Source: Apteryx mantelli
Lineage: Eukaryota; Chordata; Aves; Apterygiformes; Apterygidae
Direction: 5' to 3'
Length of the DNA stretch: 64,000 bases
Assembly: GCF_036417845.1 (NCBI RefSeq)
Contig: NC_089985.1
Span: forward strand, 25,626,583-25,690,582
Numbering within the stretch: position 1 is the first letter of the stretch; each line of letters begins with the position of its first letter. The notes below the pieces were generated by a model. The model made no database searches. It was not told the origin of the DNA and was given only the letters and a program-made list of their open reading frames with translations. Position numbers and translations under genes: made by a program. Shown piece after piece: positions 47,046 to 58,937 of this stretch.

Positions 47046-50000
47046 AGTCCGGGGTTTTTGCGAGTCAAATCTCGTTTGTCTTCATGAAAAATGATTTTAG
47101 GATAGGCCGTGACAATGTGAATCGGGAAAGAATTTGTCAGAAGTCACTCAGAAAAAGGCTATTTGTTAAAAGCATTCATTTAGATAAATATGTACATAGA
47201 GACAATTGTAGAATACCACCAAAGTATCACAGAAGTAGTATTTAAAAATACCTGAAGTATCATAGTTCTACTCAATTCTTACTCGTTGCCACTAACTAAG
47301 CAAATTAAAAGATGAAATCATGCTCTAAAAATTTTGTGTTATTTTAGCTTTTCTCATCACAATTTTCAAATGTTCAAGAATGACATGGATGGTTGTTTTA
47401 AAACAGATTTACAATGTGGCACTATTGGCAACAAATTAATATTTCTAGCTTGAAAATGATCCTGGTGATTCAGTTAGGTAACTCACCAACAAACAGTAAT
47501 CCTTAGCTAAATTTGATAAAGTCAGAGGAAATCCTAGGGCATTAGGACAGGAAGTGAATTCCAGAAAAAGGAAATAAATGTAACAATCAACACAATCTTA
47601 CTTAAGTACTGCTCCTATTCCAGGATTTAAAAAACAAAACAAAACCCAAACTGTATGAAGTTCTCATTTTACAAGTAGTAGTGATAAGGAGAGGGCCTGA
47701 AAGCTGTTCTGTGTATTCGTTTGCTTTGCTTGAATTGTGTTTTACCTGTTTCAGCTTTTATTGTATCATGTACATAATACACGTGTGTATAAATATTTGT
47801 ATATAAAAACTATATGGCTAGTTTTTTTCCATTTTCCTAAAATGAGCTTTACTGACATAATAATGTCTCAAGAGTCTCAGGTGTTAGAGGAGGTGATGCG
47901 CTTGCAGACAATACTATGTGGTCATATAAAAACCAATTACTGCTGCTTGTGATACCAGTGTAGGATATGTGAAAAGACAGCAACATCAAAGATTTAAAAT
48001 TAGGACACATAAATACAATTATTTTGTTTTATAGCTTTCGTTGGTGTTAACCATTAGCAGTTCTCATTGATGGAGTCCATTGACTGCAATGTCAAATTGA
48101 GCATGGTGACCTTCAGGCAAAAGTACTCACCTCAGGTGAGATAGATGGGTACCCCAATAATGCCTGGGGAGAATGACGTGTACAGGCTGGAATTCACAAC
48201 GGCCAGCGTGGTCTAGCCTTGGCCAAAACACTGCTGGCTCTTCCTTGAGCCTTGCACCCTGCTGCTACCCAGGGCTTATGGGCCTCACATACCAGAGAAA
48301 GGAGCTGCTTTCTATGGTATATTGATAGCCTTGACACTCAGCTCTTTCCTGAGTGGGTAGATGCCACTTCTTTCTAACATAACCTGGATGGAAGAGGAGG
48401 AAGAGCCCCTTCTTTTTAGCCCTCATGGGTTAGAGTATTCACATAGGATTTGGAAGACCTATTTTTAATTGTTTCCTTCCTAAAGAGGTCTAATCACAAT
48501 ATTCCCACCTCTTAGAAAGATACCTTAACTAGACAGTATTTCCACCTTTAACAAGTTGCTTTTTGGCATGTGTGGGGTAGGGGATGTTCAGGTTTTGTTA
48601 GCCTTCTTCCTCTTTTCTCGAATATTTAAGCAGTCAGTGGGTGAGTGAAAGGGAGAAAATAACTCTTCAGGCAAATGGTTACCACACTTATCTAAGAGGA
48701 AGGAGATCTGTCCTAACGCATGTTTATATATTTCATATTAAGCAGCCCTTGACTTTTTTGCACCATTTTACCCTACAACTGTTTAAAGTAAAATTAAATT
48801 CAGTCATTGGAACGGAATCTGGAACTCCTTGTTACCTATCTGAATTCCACAGTATTTTACTATCCACTAAACCACTATGGAGTTATTTGCTTTCTTGAAG
48901 TTCTCTTTCTCTGTACCCTATAAGCCTATAACTTAATGGTCATGACAAACTCTAGAAAGTTTTTGGACGTCCTGGAAGAAACATGCATTTTGGTGTTAAC
49001 AGCTTGGAGATTCCTTTTGTCATTTTAAGAGATTACCACATGCAGGCTGTCTGTCCTGTCTTTATTGGAAGCTTCAACACCTGCAGCAGGGGCTCTTAGT
49101 GGTAAATTTGGTCCTCCTTTACAGATGCTATTCAGAGCCAAACCAATGGTCTGGGGGTTGGGTTCAGGTTAAGCTAATGCATCTGGCTCAGGTAAGGAGA
49201 GTCGTGTCTGGTGTGTGAGCTTAGTTATGAACTAGATACTGAGCTAAAGAGCTCTAAAGGTATGTTCATAGAATGTATGGTGTGTAGCAATGCCCTAACT
49301 AGTTCTGATCTAATCAGCTGGAAATGCCTGAGGAGTCAGCATGTTTGCTTCTGCCACCAGTGCCAGAGGAACATTAATCTCCTTCAGAAGTGTAGGGTGG
49401 ACAGCAGGGATGGTCAACTTGTATATTGAAGTATAAACCACAAGAGAATCTACTGAATTGTCTCAGGCTGAAAAAGAAATTTAAGTATGCCATGTCCTCT
49501 CATCTCTGACTATTGGAAAAAAAGGTGGGCGACCCATGCACTGGTAGATACATTTTCAAGATCACACCAGTGAACACCATATTTTTCCAATTGCCTGATC
49601 TTCAGCACAAAAAGATCCAAGAAATAAGCCTTTACATCTTGTACTGTGGTGTATAAACACACCCTGGAACATCCCTGCCCATGGTCAGAAATGGAATTGA
49701 TACAGAGAACTATTTACTGTTATTTGATAATAACTGAGTGAGAGCTTTGAGGATTTCTGGCTAAGATTCCCTAAAGTAGGAGGCAAAAAATACTAATGGT
49801 TAGAATTGCTGTAGCTCTAGTCCTTTATGTCTCTGCAGATCATTACATTTATTTTATTTTATTATGTTGATTATGTAGCTGTAAAGTTTTATAACAAAGT
49901 TTTTACCTTTGAATACACTGTAAAATAGGGCATGAAACTTGAGATCTGTAGGTGTGAATCACTATATGGTGTAGCACAGTCTCTTTTACTAACTCTGTAC

Positions 50001-53000
50001 TAACTTCTGTGTCCAGTTTATCCATGAAGAAACTAATCTTAATTTTTTTTCTTGTCTAGTAGCTTTTTCTTGACAAGCTTGATGAAAGTCAAAGCACTGA
50101 CAATGTATGAAATATTGAGCATTTTTCAAAATCACTTTGCAAAAACATTCTTGGTTTAGCAGATTTTGGCATGGTTCAGAATGGCTTCATAGATGAAGTC
50201 AATTTTTGTTTTGTTTATTGACTTTGTCAGTAAGATGTAATTTAATTTTGAGGAACAAATGGGTGTCTAAAAATACTTGAACTTTAAAGCAATCCCTTGT
50301 ATATCACTTACCAACATCTAACAAATCTGTTGGGAGTGCTTCCAGAGTTTTTTCCTTGATGTTAATGAATTTTTTATCATATCCTTAAAGATTTACACCT
50401 ACAAAATAGTAATTATAAACATTTTATATTAACTTAAAATATTTCTGGTATAATTAAGAGTATGAAATACTTACGGTATAAAGAATAACAAGTTATAAAT
50501 TAAATGCTTATAAGCTGACTCCCAGTATTGCTTTCTGAATTTATGGGAAGGAAAAATTTAAACTGAAGGCTATGAGGTCAAAGATTTAATAAAGACCACC
50601 CAAAAAATGACTCCATGATTCAGTTTATATTGCAGTGGTAACACATTAAAATAAATAAATAACTTTTGGTAGTATGAATAATCCCAATACTATGGTACTT
50701 GTACTGAAATTCATACTTATTTAATTCTATAATATAAATAGTTACATGGGTCACATCTTTTGTCACTACTTACCACTTATGATTATGCAGTTGCAACATA
50801 TGTTTTGTATAAAAGAGTTGTTTTATGATTATGGATTTATATCCTCTTTTAATGCAGTTAAACAGCTGGAAATGAAGAGTGCTGCCAGCACATTACCAGC
50901 CATAACTGTACAGAACTCCAATTAATACTGCAAAGAATAGCAGCAGTCCTTGAACCACATGTTGAGCATATATATGCACGGAAATCTGAAGGTAAAGTTG
51001 GTTCAACATGCATTAATGTAATTAAAACACATACAAAATAAAAGGAGCAGAATGTATTGTTTCTAAAGAAATGTATTTAATATTTCCCTCTCTTTAATAA
51101 TCAAAGCTTATATTACTAAAATAGGTAGGGACGCTTGTTTGGGTATGAGTATATAGCCTCCATGCCAACATTAACAAATGTGAGATGAGTTTTGTTAATA
51201 ACTGGGCAAAGAATATAAAATGAGTAGTGCCGGCTGCTTGGTCTCTGTACAGTAAAGGCTTGCATTTAAAATCTGGGCGCTGGATTTGACAGAACCAGAA
51301 GGTGACTGTTCTCAACACCATGCTTTTGTCCAGAAACTATGGCTATCTGAGTAGGAATTAATGCTCCTTTTTACATTAGTGTAGTCTTCTACTGATTGTC
51401 ACTGCAGCTGCTGCTGTACTCCCTGGAAACACTTCAACTGGAATTGTACTAAAAGTGCATAGAGGAACTGGCAAAACACTCAGTAGGCAAAGGTCCTGAA
51501 CTTTCAGGGAGCTGGACTGGTTAAATCATGTGTTGTTTTTCTGAAAACCTTTGTTTCTACAGTTTCATACTTCCTGGAGGCATGGTGGGATATTTTGGTA
51601 CCCAAGCAGCATATCAGTTTGGTCCCATTCTGCCTAGCTCTCTGTCTTAGAAAAGTCTATACTCAGAGGAAGATCATATGGAAAATTCTACAGGCCAGAA
51701 CTGGCCCCTATGGAAATAAAAATCAGAACAAAGTTTTTGATTTTCTCCCTTTTACTGTGCAATGATAGTTTAATGACCAGAGCTATATTTGCAGCTCTAC
51801 CTGTTACCTGCTGATTGATGACTGTGAGGAAAAGCAGTTTATCACAAGGTACAGCAATTTCTCCATTGGTGATACAGGAATATTTAAACTAATCTTTGTA
51901 GAAGACTGTGAGATCTACTACTCGAAAAGCTCTGTGAAGGAAGCTGGAAGATGCAATCATTTTGAGAAGAGCATTGGGAAGACCGTACTTAGGAAAAAAA
52001 TTTATATGGTTTTGACTTTAACTAGCACAGCTTTTCTAGATCGTCTGAACTCACATGTGACAGTTGCATCAATAGCCAGCATCCCAGCCCACATGGCATT
52101 TGAATATGCATACTGTCAATGTAAACATAATCAGTGAAATCATTAAAACAGTCTTGCCCTTTCATTTTGCACTTACTTGTCAGGAAGTGCAAATGAGAAA
52201 ATTATGTCTGCCTTTTGCACAGATGTTCTGGAAGGAGGTGAATCCTGCATTATTTGAACTGAGTTCTTCAGATCTTTTATTATGAATATATACAGTGCTT
52301 AGTAAAATGAAGCCTTTACTTCAAATGAATCCTCTAAATGCTCCTATAGTAATAGGAGCCAACTGTAAGTACTTAATTAAACTTTGGTTTAATCATATTT
52401 GATTTTACCCTTAATTATGCCTTTATATTAAGGTCATAGTATCCTCAAAAGAAATGGTTTGATATAAAGTGATTTTTGGAACAGTTTTGGAAAACTGGAA
52501 GTGTTTTGTGTGAAGCCCACTAGATGTCAGTGTCACCACACAGTAGACCATTGCAGCTCTGCTCACTACGCAGGTAGGAGTGGGATGTCTTTGGAGTAAT
52601 GCATCATTTGTCTTGGATCATGGGCATTGTATATGTAAGGTCTGCCATATTTTTATATAGCTCAAGGAAGTAGTTCCAGGAACAGTGCTGCAACCCATTT
52701 ATTCTGATTGTATGATGTAGTTCCTACCAAACAATACGTATACAGTAGCAATAGAAATACAGTCATATAGATCCCTCTCCCTCCTTCCTTCACACTCTTT
52801 CTTCTTTAGCAGCTTTTAAGCTATATAAAGGCTCATCCTGGCTCCTGATTTATAGCTCTTTTTAATCTCCACCTTGGAACATTTTCCATGTGCTCGTTTG
52901 CGTATACTGTGCAACTTTCATTCTGCAAGTTTTAAAATTTTATACTGCTCTACACACACCTGTAGCTCCACATACCTAAGTATTTTTTTGAAAATAAACA

Positions 53001-53493
53001 CCCTGGAGGTAGATAGTTTTGTTCTTGGCTCACTAAGCCTATCTGAAAACATGTGAAAGTTGCATAGAAAATCATATTGCACTGCTTGAAGATCTCTGTT
53101 CTCTTTTTCCATCTTGTCTTACTTGATTGTTATGTGGAGAATAAAAATAAGGAAACTGTCATTTTTCTTTACCTTCTTTTTTAAGAAAACAAAATGTACT
53201 ACATTGGAAAAATCTTGCAACAGAATAGTTGAAGTATTTAGATTGCATAGAAACAAATGACAGTACACATATTACATGTCTGAGTGCCTGTTTTTGTGTT
53301 TACCATTTAATCAGTGTACATAGAAGACACTTTTGAAAATCTTCATCTGTAAGCGTATCAAAAAAGACAAATACATATCTGTTTAAAATCACGGCATTTA
53401 ATCTTCAAACATATAAATATTTCTTTTCCTGTTTTGGAACTTACAGTAAAAATTACACTAAATTCCTTCTCGGCTTTTATTTAATAGATATGT
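47046..53493. other. Intergenic region between SH3GLB1 promoter and CLCA 3' end
   Basis: 6.4 kb of AT-rich DNA between the two genes. The high-coordinate end contains the CLCA 3' UTR: on the minus strand AATAAA lies at 53476-53481, only 13 nt past the stop, with further candidates ATTAAA at 53306-53311 and AATAAA at 52698-52703. No convincing exon was found. The plus-strand block at about 50860-50992 has splice-like ends (...aatgcag and aag-gtaaag) but stops in the frames inspected. Confidence 0.65.
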
Positions 53494-53924
53494 TTACATT
53501 CTGATTGCAGGATCCTTTCTTCTGTTTTTTTTTTGTAAAACACACACAGTTGAACTTACAATAATACAAACAACAACTACACATCCAGCTACTATTGCCA
53601 CTATTATTGTAATATTAACACCACCTTTATTGCCTTCATCATCTGAAGGCTTCTCTGAAGGCACAGGTGCTTTTGGAGGAAGGAACCATGTGGCATCTGC
53701 TATATTAGACACATCTGAGGTCAAGCTTGTGTTAGCAGCAGCACGTATAGCAATGTAGATTGTAGTGCCATTTTCTATTGTTATATTTTCTGGTTTGATT
53801 GTAAATAATTCTTTGGTACCAGCAGCTTTAGGTATGAGATCAGAGGAATTCACGGAAGTAGCATTATCAAAGTCATTTCTTAGGTCCAGAAGATTTTCAC
53901 TGGTTTTTATTATGTAGTGATCAG
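53494..53924 (-). CDS. CLCA1: CLCA exon h (FnIII end, membrane anchor, stop)
   Basis: 431 nt, phase 1 in, residues 466-608 and TAA (53496-53494). It starts ADHYIIKTSENLLDLRNDF and has KPENITIENGTTIYIAIRAA and SNIADATWFLPP, closest to CLCA1/CLCA4. A Pro/Ser/Asp-rich spacer and GGVNITIIVAIVAG then lead into one hydrophobic helix of about 24 residues and the tail LQKKNRRKDPAIRM. The basic residues after the helix are a stop-transfer signal, giving a type I topology with a short cytosolic tail. Several N-X-S/T sequons precede the helix. The tail codons contain A10 (53525-53534 as T on the plus strand). Confidence 0.95.
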
Positions 53925-55372
53925 CTAGGAAAAAAAGAATATATGTAACAACAAATTAACACAAATGTTTTAATACCCCTGCTTGTGGTGACAATATAGG
54001 ACTTCCAGAACAATTTTGTTAAAATGCAGATGATTCTCCTCCTGTCTTCCTACAGACTGCCCAGGTCAATTAACCATCGACAATGTTCAGGGAACGGGGG
54101 TGGGAGGTTCAGCAGGATTGCTATTAGAACCTTACTTTACATGGTCAAAAGTGTATTGTTCCTGAGTCTGGGAACTCCTTCCCTTCACTAGCCTTAAAAA
54201 CATTGTTTTACCAATGCCGTGCAAAATGTAGCTGAATGAGAAATTATGCTGTCCAAGTATATATGTAAGATCAAATGGCAATTAAAATATGCATTATATA
54301 TAATATACACCAATATATAATATATATAATTATATATACGATATATTATATATATATTATATATATAATATATCGGTGTGGGCCTTGCATCTGATCTGCA
54401 TTTTCTATCTCAATATGAAGTTCTGAAACTAGCAAAAACTGAGATATATACTAAATGATTGTCCCATTTGTCTGTAATCAAAAGAACTTGTAGTTACATT
54501 GCTGTAAATGTGTTTGACTTCCTAATTTTTTGGGGTACTGCTGCTTCTGTTTCAAGACTGCAGCTTTTCAAGACTTCCTCCTCTTTGTTTGCATTCTACT
54601 TGCTTTCATCTCTTCCTCCTTCTTTCTCTCTGTTTAGATAGTAGACACAGATGCATGATATGCCCAGCTCCACACCAGTACGGAACCCGCTACCCTAACC
54701 TGTACTGCAATAACTGGCCACTTTAGCTATCAGTCGGTTTAGATGTAGAAGTATAGTTGCAAAATAACTACATACAAGCATCTGCAAGTTTTTTTTTTTA
54801 TTTCAGATTTGTTCCCTGAGTGGCCAGTTATTAAAAATTTTAGGTAAGTATGAGATTTTGATCTGAAGCTGTAATCTGCATGACTGTAGACTGTATATTT
54901 TAACATGCAGTCTCTGGTTAATGAAAGGAAATGCATGTGCGTTACAGCTGTAATTAGGTTTCCTTTTTCCCTTACAACATACTTAAAATGAGTATTATGG
55001 ATAGAACCTTACTCCATCTATGTAAATGGACTAAAACTTTGTATTGTCCATTTTTTTTACCTGGCTCACATGAACAAACACGGACTAAGATTTGTTGCTG
55101 GAGTCTGTGGTGGTCGTATTACAATTTTTATAATTTTATTTATGTGCTTTGTATGTAATATTTCTTGTTACTCACTCTTTCCCCCCACCATGAAGAATTA
55201 AGGAGAACTAAAACAAATGTCGTGCAACAGAGTACCTTTTTTTTGGTTACTTTTCCAGGTGGGAAAGATGTAGCTCTCATTTCTGGTTGGTTGTCCTTAA
55301 AGGCCATGTCCTTTCAGCTAAAAGGCAATAAAGTATCAACCTCATCTCACTAAAATAAAGTGTCTGACTTAC
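53925..55372. other. CLCA intron with AT palindrome
   Basis: 1.45 kb intron between exons g and h. It contains an imperfect 71-bp AT-rich palindrome at 54308-54378. Nothing else was recognised. Confidence 0.75.
54308..54378. repeat. 71-bp imperfect AT-rich palindrome
   Basis: Begins cacc and ends ggtg, with TA-rich arms between them (ata, tat and ataatat units). The matched cacc/ggtg ends show that it is an inverted repeat and not just a TA run. It could extrude as a cruciform and is prone to deletion. It lies in an intron of the CLCA gene. Confidence 0.8.
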
Positions 55373-55600
55373 CTTGTCCAATATCAAGGACACCCCCTGG
55401 AGCTGTCCAAGTCAAGATAATTGTTTTATTGTCTATATAAGCATGAAGGTCTGTAATTTTACAAGGTGGAAAAGAAGGAGGAGCTCCTGTGCTAACATTC
55501 AATACAAAAGAACTTGTTGCAATTCTGCTGAAACTTCCCAGCTTGGCTTGGATTTCTTCATCAGTAAATTCAGGTCTTGGTGCATTCATCTGAATTTTAC
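55373..55600 (-). CDS. CLCA1: CLCA exon g (start of fibronectin-III-like domain)
   Basis: 228 nt, phase 1 in and out, residues 390-465. It encodes GKIQMNAPRPEFTDEEIQAK, GSFSRIATSSF, then FPPCKITDLHAY and ILTWTAPGG. The acceptor is AACAG (AG at 55602-55601) and the donor GTAAGT (55372-55367). LTWTAPG begins the FnIII-like domain near the C-terminus of CLCA proteins. Confidence 0.95.
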
Positions 55601-56486
55601 CTGTTTGGAAAATTTTTCAGCTTTTACCATTACAAAATTCTGACTTACATTTTCTTTTCATTTTTATTATCTCTTATTATCTATTCTTATCTATTCTTAT
55701 CCTATCATTTTTTCCTTAACTTACTCAAATTTAGTGGAAAAGTTGGTGAAGGCAGAAAACAAGTAATCTCAGTATTGTCAGCATAAAAATTAGAAAACCC
55801 CAAAAGCAGAATAAGTTTGAAGTGCAGAAAATTGGAAGTGGTGCTACTATCAGTAAAGCACATTGCAGGAGTTGGTATTGGCTGCAATAAGGCAATTCTA
55901 TCCATGTCTTCCTACATATCACAGACTAGGAAAATTTCAATTCTGTAGGCCGTATCTTTGTGGGAGTTTTAGACAATTTTTATATTAATTCTTCTAAATC
56001 TCACAGTGTATGTGTGTGAGAATATTAAATGCAACAATTAACATTTATTCACCATTAGGAAGAAAAAGTACTCAAAACTCAAGAAATCTCAGGAGCTAAT
56101 TTTTCTACCATCATTAGTTTGTATACTAATTCTGCACAATGAACATTTTACCCAAAACTCTCATGTTGAAGTCTCATTAAGAATGATAGTTTTAAAATTT
56201 ATGTCATCAGTTGCTGAAATACAGACTCTGAGCAATATTTATGCTTCTCATGGCTGTAAGGTAAATTAATTTTTAGATTAAAGACAACATTTTGCACTGC
56301 TCCCTTACATAGGATACCATAGTTGCACCTGTTTTTTTGTTTTGTTTTGTTTTGTGGGAATGATAGATGGAACAACTGTTAACATTAAATACATTTTTTT
56401 GAATGCAAATGATCCCATTTGCAAAACCTTTACACCAACATTCAAACACAAATCATACAATCTCCTTTTTTTTAAATGTTCTTTAC
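55601..56486. other. CLCA intron between exons f and g
   Basis: 0.89 kb AT-rich intron with a tandem 10-bp repeat (atctattctt x2) near 55679-55698 and a GTTTT-type run near 56335-56353. No other feature. Confidence 0.75.
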
Positions 56487-56651
56487 CATTTTCTCTGTAG
56501 CCTGGTATATACAAGGCTCGATTTTGTCTGAGGCCAAGTCTGACAGTTGTATTTCTCCCATGGGCATTCACTTTCAGACTGTATCTTCCACCGCTTTGGA
56601 AAGAAGTAAAGTACCTTGAGTAGATTCCATCATTCTTGATTGTATCAGCAC
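56487..56651 (-). CDS. CLCA1: CLCA exon f (NDGIYSRYF motif)
   Basis: 165 nt, phase 1 in and out, residues 335-389. It encodes ADTIKNDGIYSRYFTSFQSG, GRYSLKVNAHGRNTTVRLGL and YIPGYREN. The acceptor is CCAAG (AG at 56653-56652) and the donor GTAAAG (56486-56481). The motif is typical of all CLCA proteins. Confidence 0.95.
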
Positions 56652-56879
56652 CTTGGTATAGAAATATTGACAATAATATCCAGCAAACCAAGCAAAAATC
56701 CTGTAGTTTACTTCTGTCCTGCAGCAGTAGGGTTCTCTACCCCCCTTGTTATTCTCTTCTTGATTTAGGGCATAGTCATGACTCAGTCCTTAGTTATCAC
56801 TAAGTCTGAAGGGAGCATGCAGACTTGGATGCCAAAATGCATAAATGCAAAGGTTTTGACTGTCTATATGGAAACTTAC

Positions 56880-57147
56880 CTGCACCATTATCAAGAAGTT
56901 GAAGGCTCTCTGTTGCAGCTTTGTCTTTCTCTATGGTTGCTATCACAGTTGCACCAAGAACAGGCAAAAACCCTTGACTAACCTCTGCATAAATGACCAC
57001 TGGATTAGGTGCCGTGTTTGCCTGATTCATGTAAGCTTTGACAATCACAGGAGGAACATCAGAAGATGCTGCTCGAGAGGTAACTGTTACTGATATAATT
57101 TGATTTTGTGTATAATAATTTTCAATATGATAATGCCAGTCTCCCAC
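56880..57147 (-). CDS. CLCA1: CLCA exon e (central beta-rich region)
   Basis: 268 nt, phase 0 in and phase 1 out, residues 246-334. It starts VGDWHYHIENYYTQNQIISV, continues VTSRAASSDVPPV and PVVIYAEVSQGFLPVLGATV, and ends LQLLDNGAG. The acceptor is TTGCAG and the donor GTAAGT (56879-56874). This is the most conserved region of the family: LLDNGAGA spans this exon border. Confidence 0.95.
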
Positions 57148-57314
57148 CTGCAAATCAAATATAAAAATATAAAAATCTAGTAAAAAAGCTTCCTGTTCTA
57201 ACAGCGCCTTCTTTTCCCCTTATATAATAAAAAATTAATTAAAGAAAAGGTGTATCCTACTCTATAGGAAATGTTGATGTGTTCAGAAAATAAAAGAAAA
57301 TGTTCAGTATTTAC

Positions 57315-57539
57315 CTCTGCAGTGCCATTTATACCAAGTCGAGCTGTTTTGGGGTTTGAATTATCAACTGTAAAGTCTGAGTTTCCATACTCTTTTCCTT
57401 TGGGGTCCCTTAGAAAAATACGTGGTTGATATAGACTCCATGCAATAACGAAGAAAGTGTCATTTCCCACAGTTTTGTCAATAGTCACAGAATTATTTAT
57501 CCATTGTTTGCTTGCAACTTCTAGATCTTTGCTTTCAAG
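57315..57539 (-). CDS. CLCA1: CLCA exon d (central beta-rich region)
   Basis: 225 nt, 75 codons, phase 0 at both ends, residues 171-245. It starts LESKDLEVASKQWINNSVTI, contains VGNDTFFVIAW and DPKGKEYGNSDF, and ends at GINGTAE with donor GTAAAT (57314-57309). N-glycosylation sequons NNS and NGT are present, as expected for a lumenal or extracellular domain. Confidence 0.94.
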
Positions 57540-58830
57540 CTGTTAGAGAAATAAAATTTGTCTTATTATTAGTTAGTAGGGAAACTTAAAATAACGTCTT
57601 TTCAGAGTGATTCATCAGCTGCTGGGCAATATTGTATGCATGCACTGTTGACTTAAAATGGACTAGTCCTGGACTAGAATTTAAATTAATTTATGCCTTA
57701 AGGAAACTAACATGAAGATGTCTCTGCTGCTTTATTTATAACTCAGACCTGTACAGAGAAGACAGAATGCTTTCTAGTGCTGCTGTCTCTGCCTACAGGG
57801 AAATTAAAGCCATTTGGCACAACTATTGGATGAAGAAGAACCGTAAAATCACAGACTCACTTTCAGTGATGGTAGCTTGCATAATAACACTGATTTTAAG
57901 TGTAGAAATTATGGTAAACATAATAAGTTATGGTAAGCATAAGTCCTTCAGTTTTGTATCTAATCTATTTATCTACCTCTCTAGAGCATCTAGATCTTTC
58001 TAGTGCAAGAAAGCATCACTATGTTTCCACTGTAGTTTGTCTGTCCCTCAGAGAGAAAAAAAAAAGTCTCCCCGTATGATTGTAGGGTTTAAAAGTAAAG
58101 AAAGAGAGAGAGAGAGAACAACAAAACAAAGGAAAACATATAGGAGAGAGAAGGAAACAAGATTTCCTTTATTAAATAGGTAGTAATTTTCTCATAATTT
58201 CCTCACTCCTATTTTATAAATGATTAAATCTGCGATTAGAAAATAGCCCTACATGAACTTAAAAATTTTTTCTCTTCTATGTATGTGAGGCAGAAGAGTC
58301 AATCAAAGGCAATATAATAATTCAAAAAAACACCAGACCTGTTTGTCAAATCTGCATTGATTGCTGCTTATAATCTAGCTGTCTTTGCCAGTAGTACATT
58401 TTGGATAAAACACAGAACTGGGTCTATGTTAAAATATTAACAAAGTAAGGAATGAGAGTTGCTAGATTCTAAGTAACAGTTTGCCTACATGAAAAGTCTA
58501 AAAGTTCATAGATTTTACATACGGTTTAAGAGAGAAACTATATTTTTGGTTGTTTCTTTGTTCCTTGAGTTAGACTATTAAAATGCTCTAAAAGATAATG
58601 TTTCATATAAGAGTGAACTAGGCAACCTGGAAGAGCTGTGCTTGCTTTCTTCTGTCAAAGTCTCTTCAATTTATTTCACTTAAAGTAGAAGACCACTAAG
58701 GAAGACCACTACTTCCAAACTGCAGTTTATTTTGCACCTTTAAGTCAGGCACTGACAATTAGGATCATTAATGTTTAACCTCATTCAGTTACTAATCAGC
58801 TAAGAGGAAAATAGGTATTGATATTCAGAC
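57540..58830. other. CLCA intron between exons c and d
   Basis: 1.29 kb intron with a short GA run near 58102-58117. No exon or mobile element was recognised. Confidence 0.75.
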
Positions 58831-58937
58831 CTGAATAGACTGTTCAGATATATCTCCACTTCCTGATGTAATTCCACTGAATGCCTCAATTAATTTACTG
58901 GGGAGGACTTCATCTATAGCATAAAGCTGTAAACCTC
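58831..58937 (-). CDS. CLCA1: CLCA exon c (end of VWA)
   Basis: 107 nt, phase 1 in and phase 0 out, fragment residues 135-170: GGLQLYAIDEVLPSKLIEAF, then GITSGSGDISEQSIQ. The acceptor is TTTCAG. The donor is GTCTGA (58830-58825), an unusually weak 5' splice site; phase and homology still put the border here, because the next exon starts with the conserved LESK. Confidence 0.92.

Noticed and set aside
45928-47094. Long plus-strand open frame of 388 codons in the CpG island, with several others overlapping on both strands
   Set aside because: Composition is that of GC-rich DNA (Arg, Ala, Gly, Pro), no motif is present, and all frames are equally open. It overlaps the SH3GLB1 first exon and promoter.
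50860-50992. Exon-like block on the plus strand with aatgcag before and gtaaag after
   Set aside because: All frames inspected contain stops and no protein family is recognisable. It could be a noncoding exon, but nothing supports it.
53476-53481. AATAAA 13 nt after the CLCA stop codon as the poly-A signal
   Set aside because: Too close to the stop to be likely as the main signal; other candidates lie further downstream.
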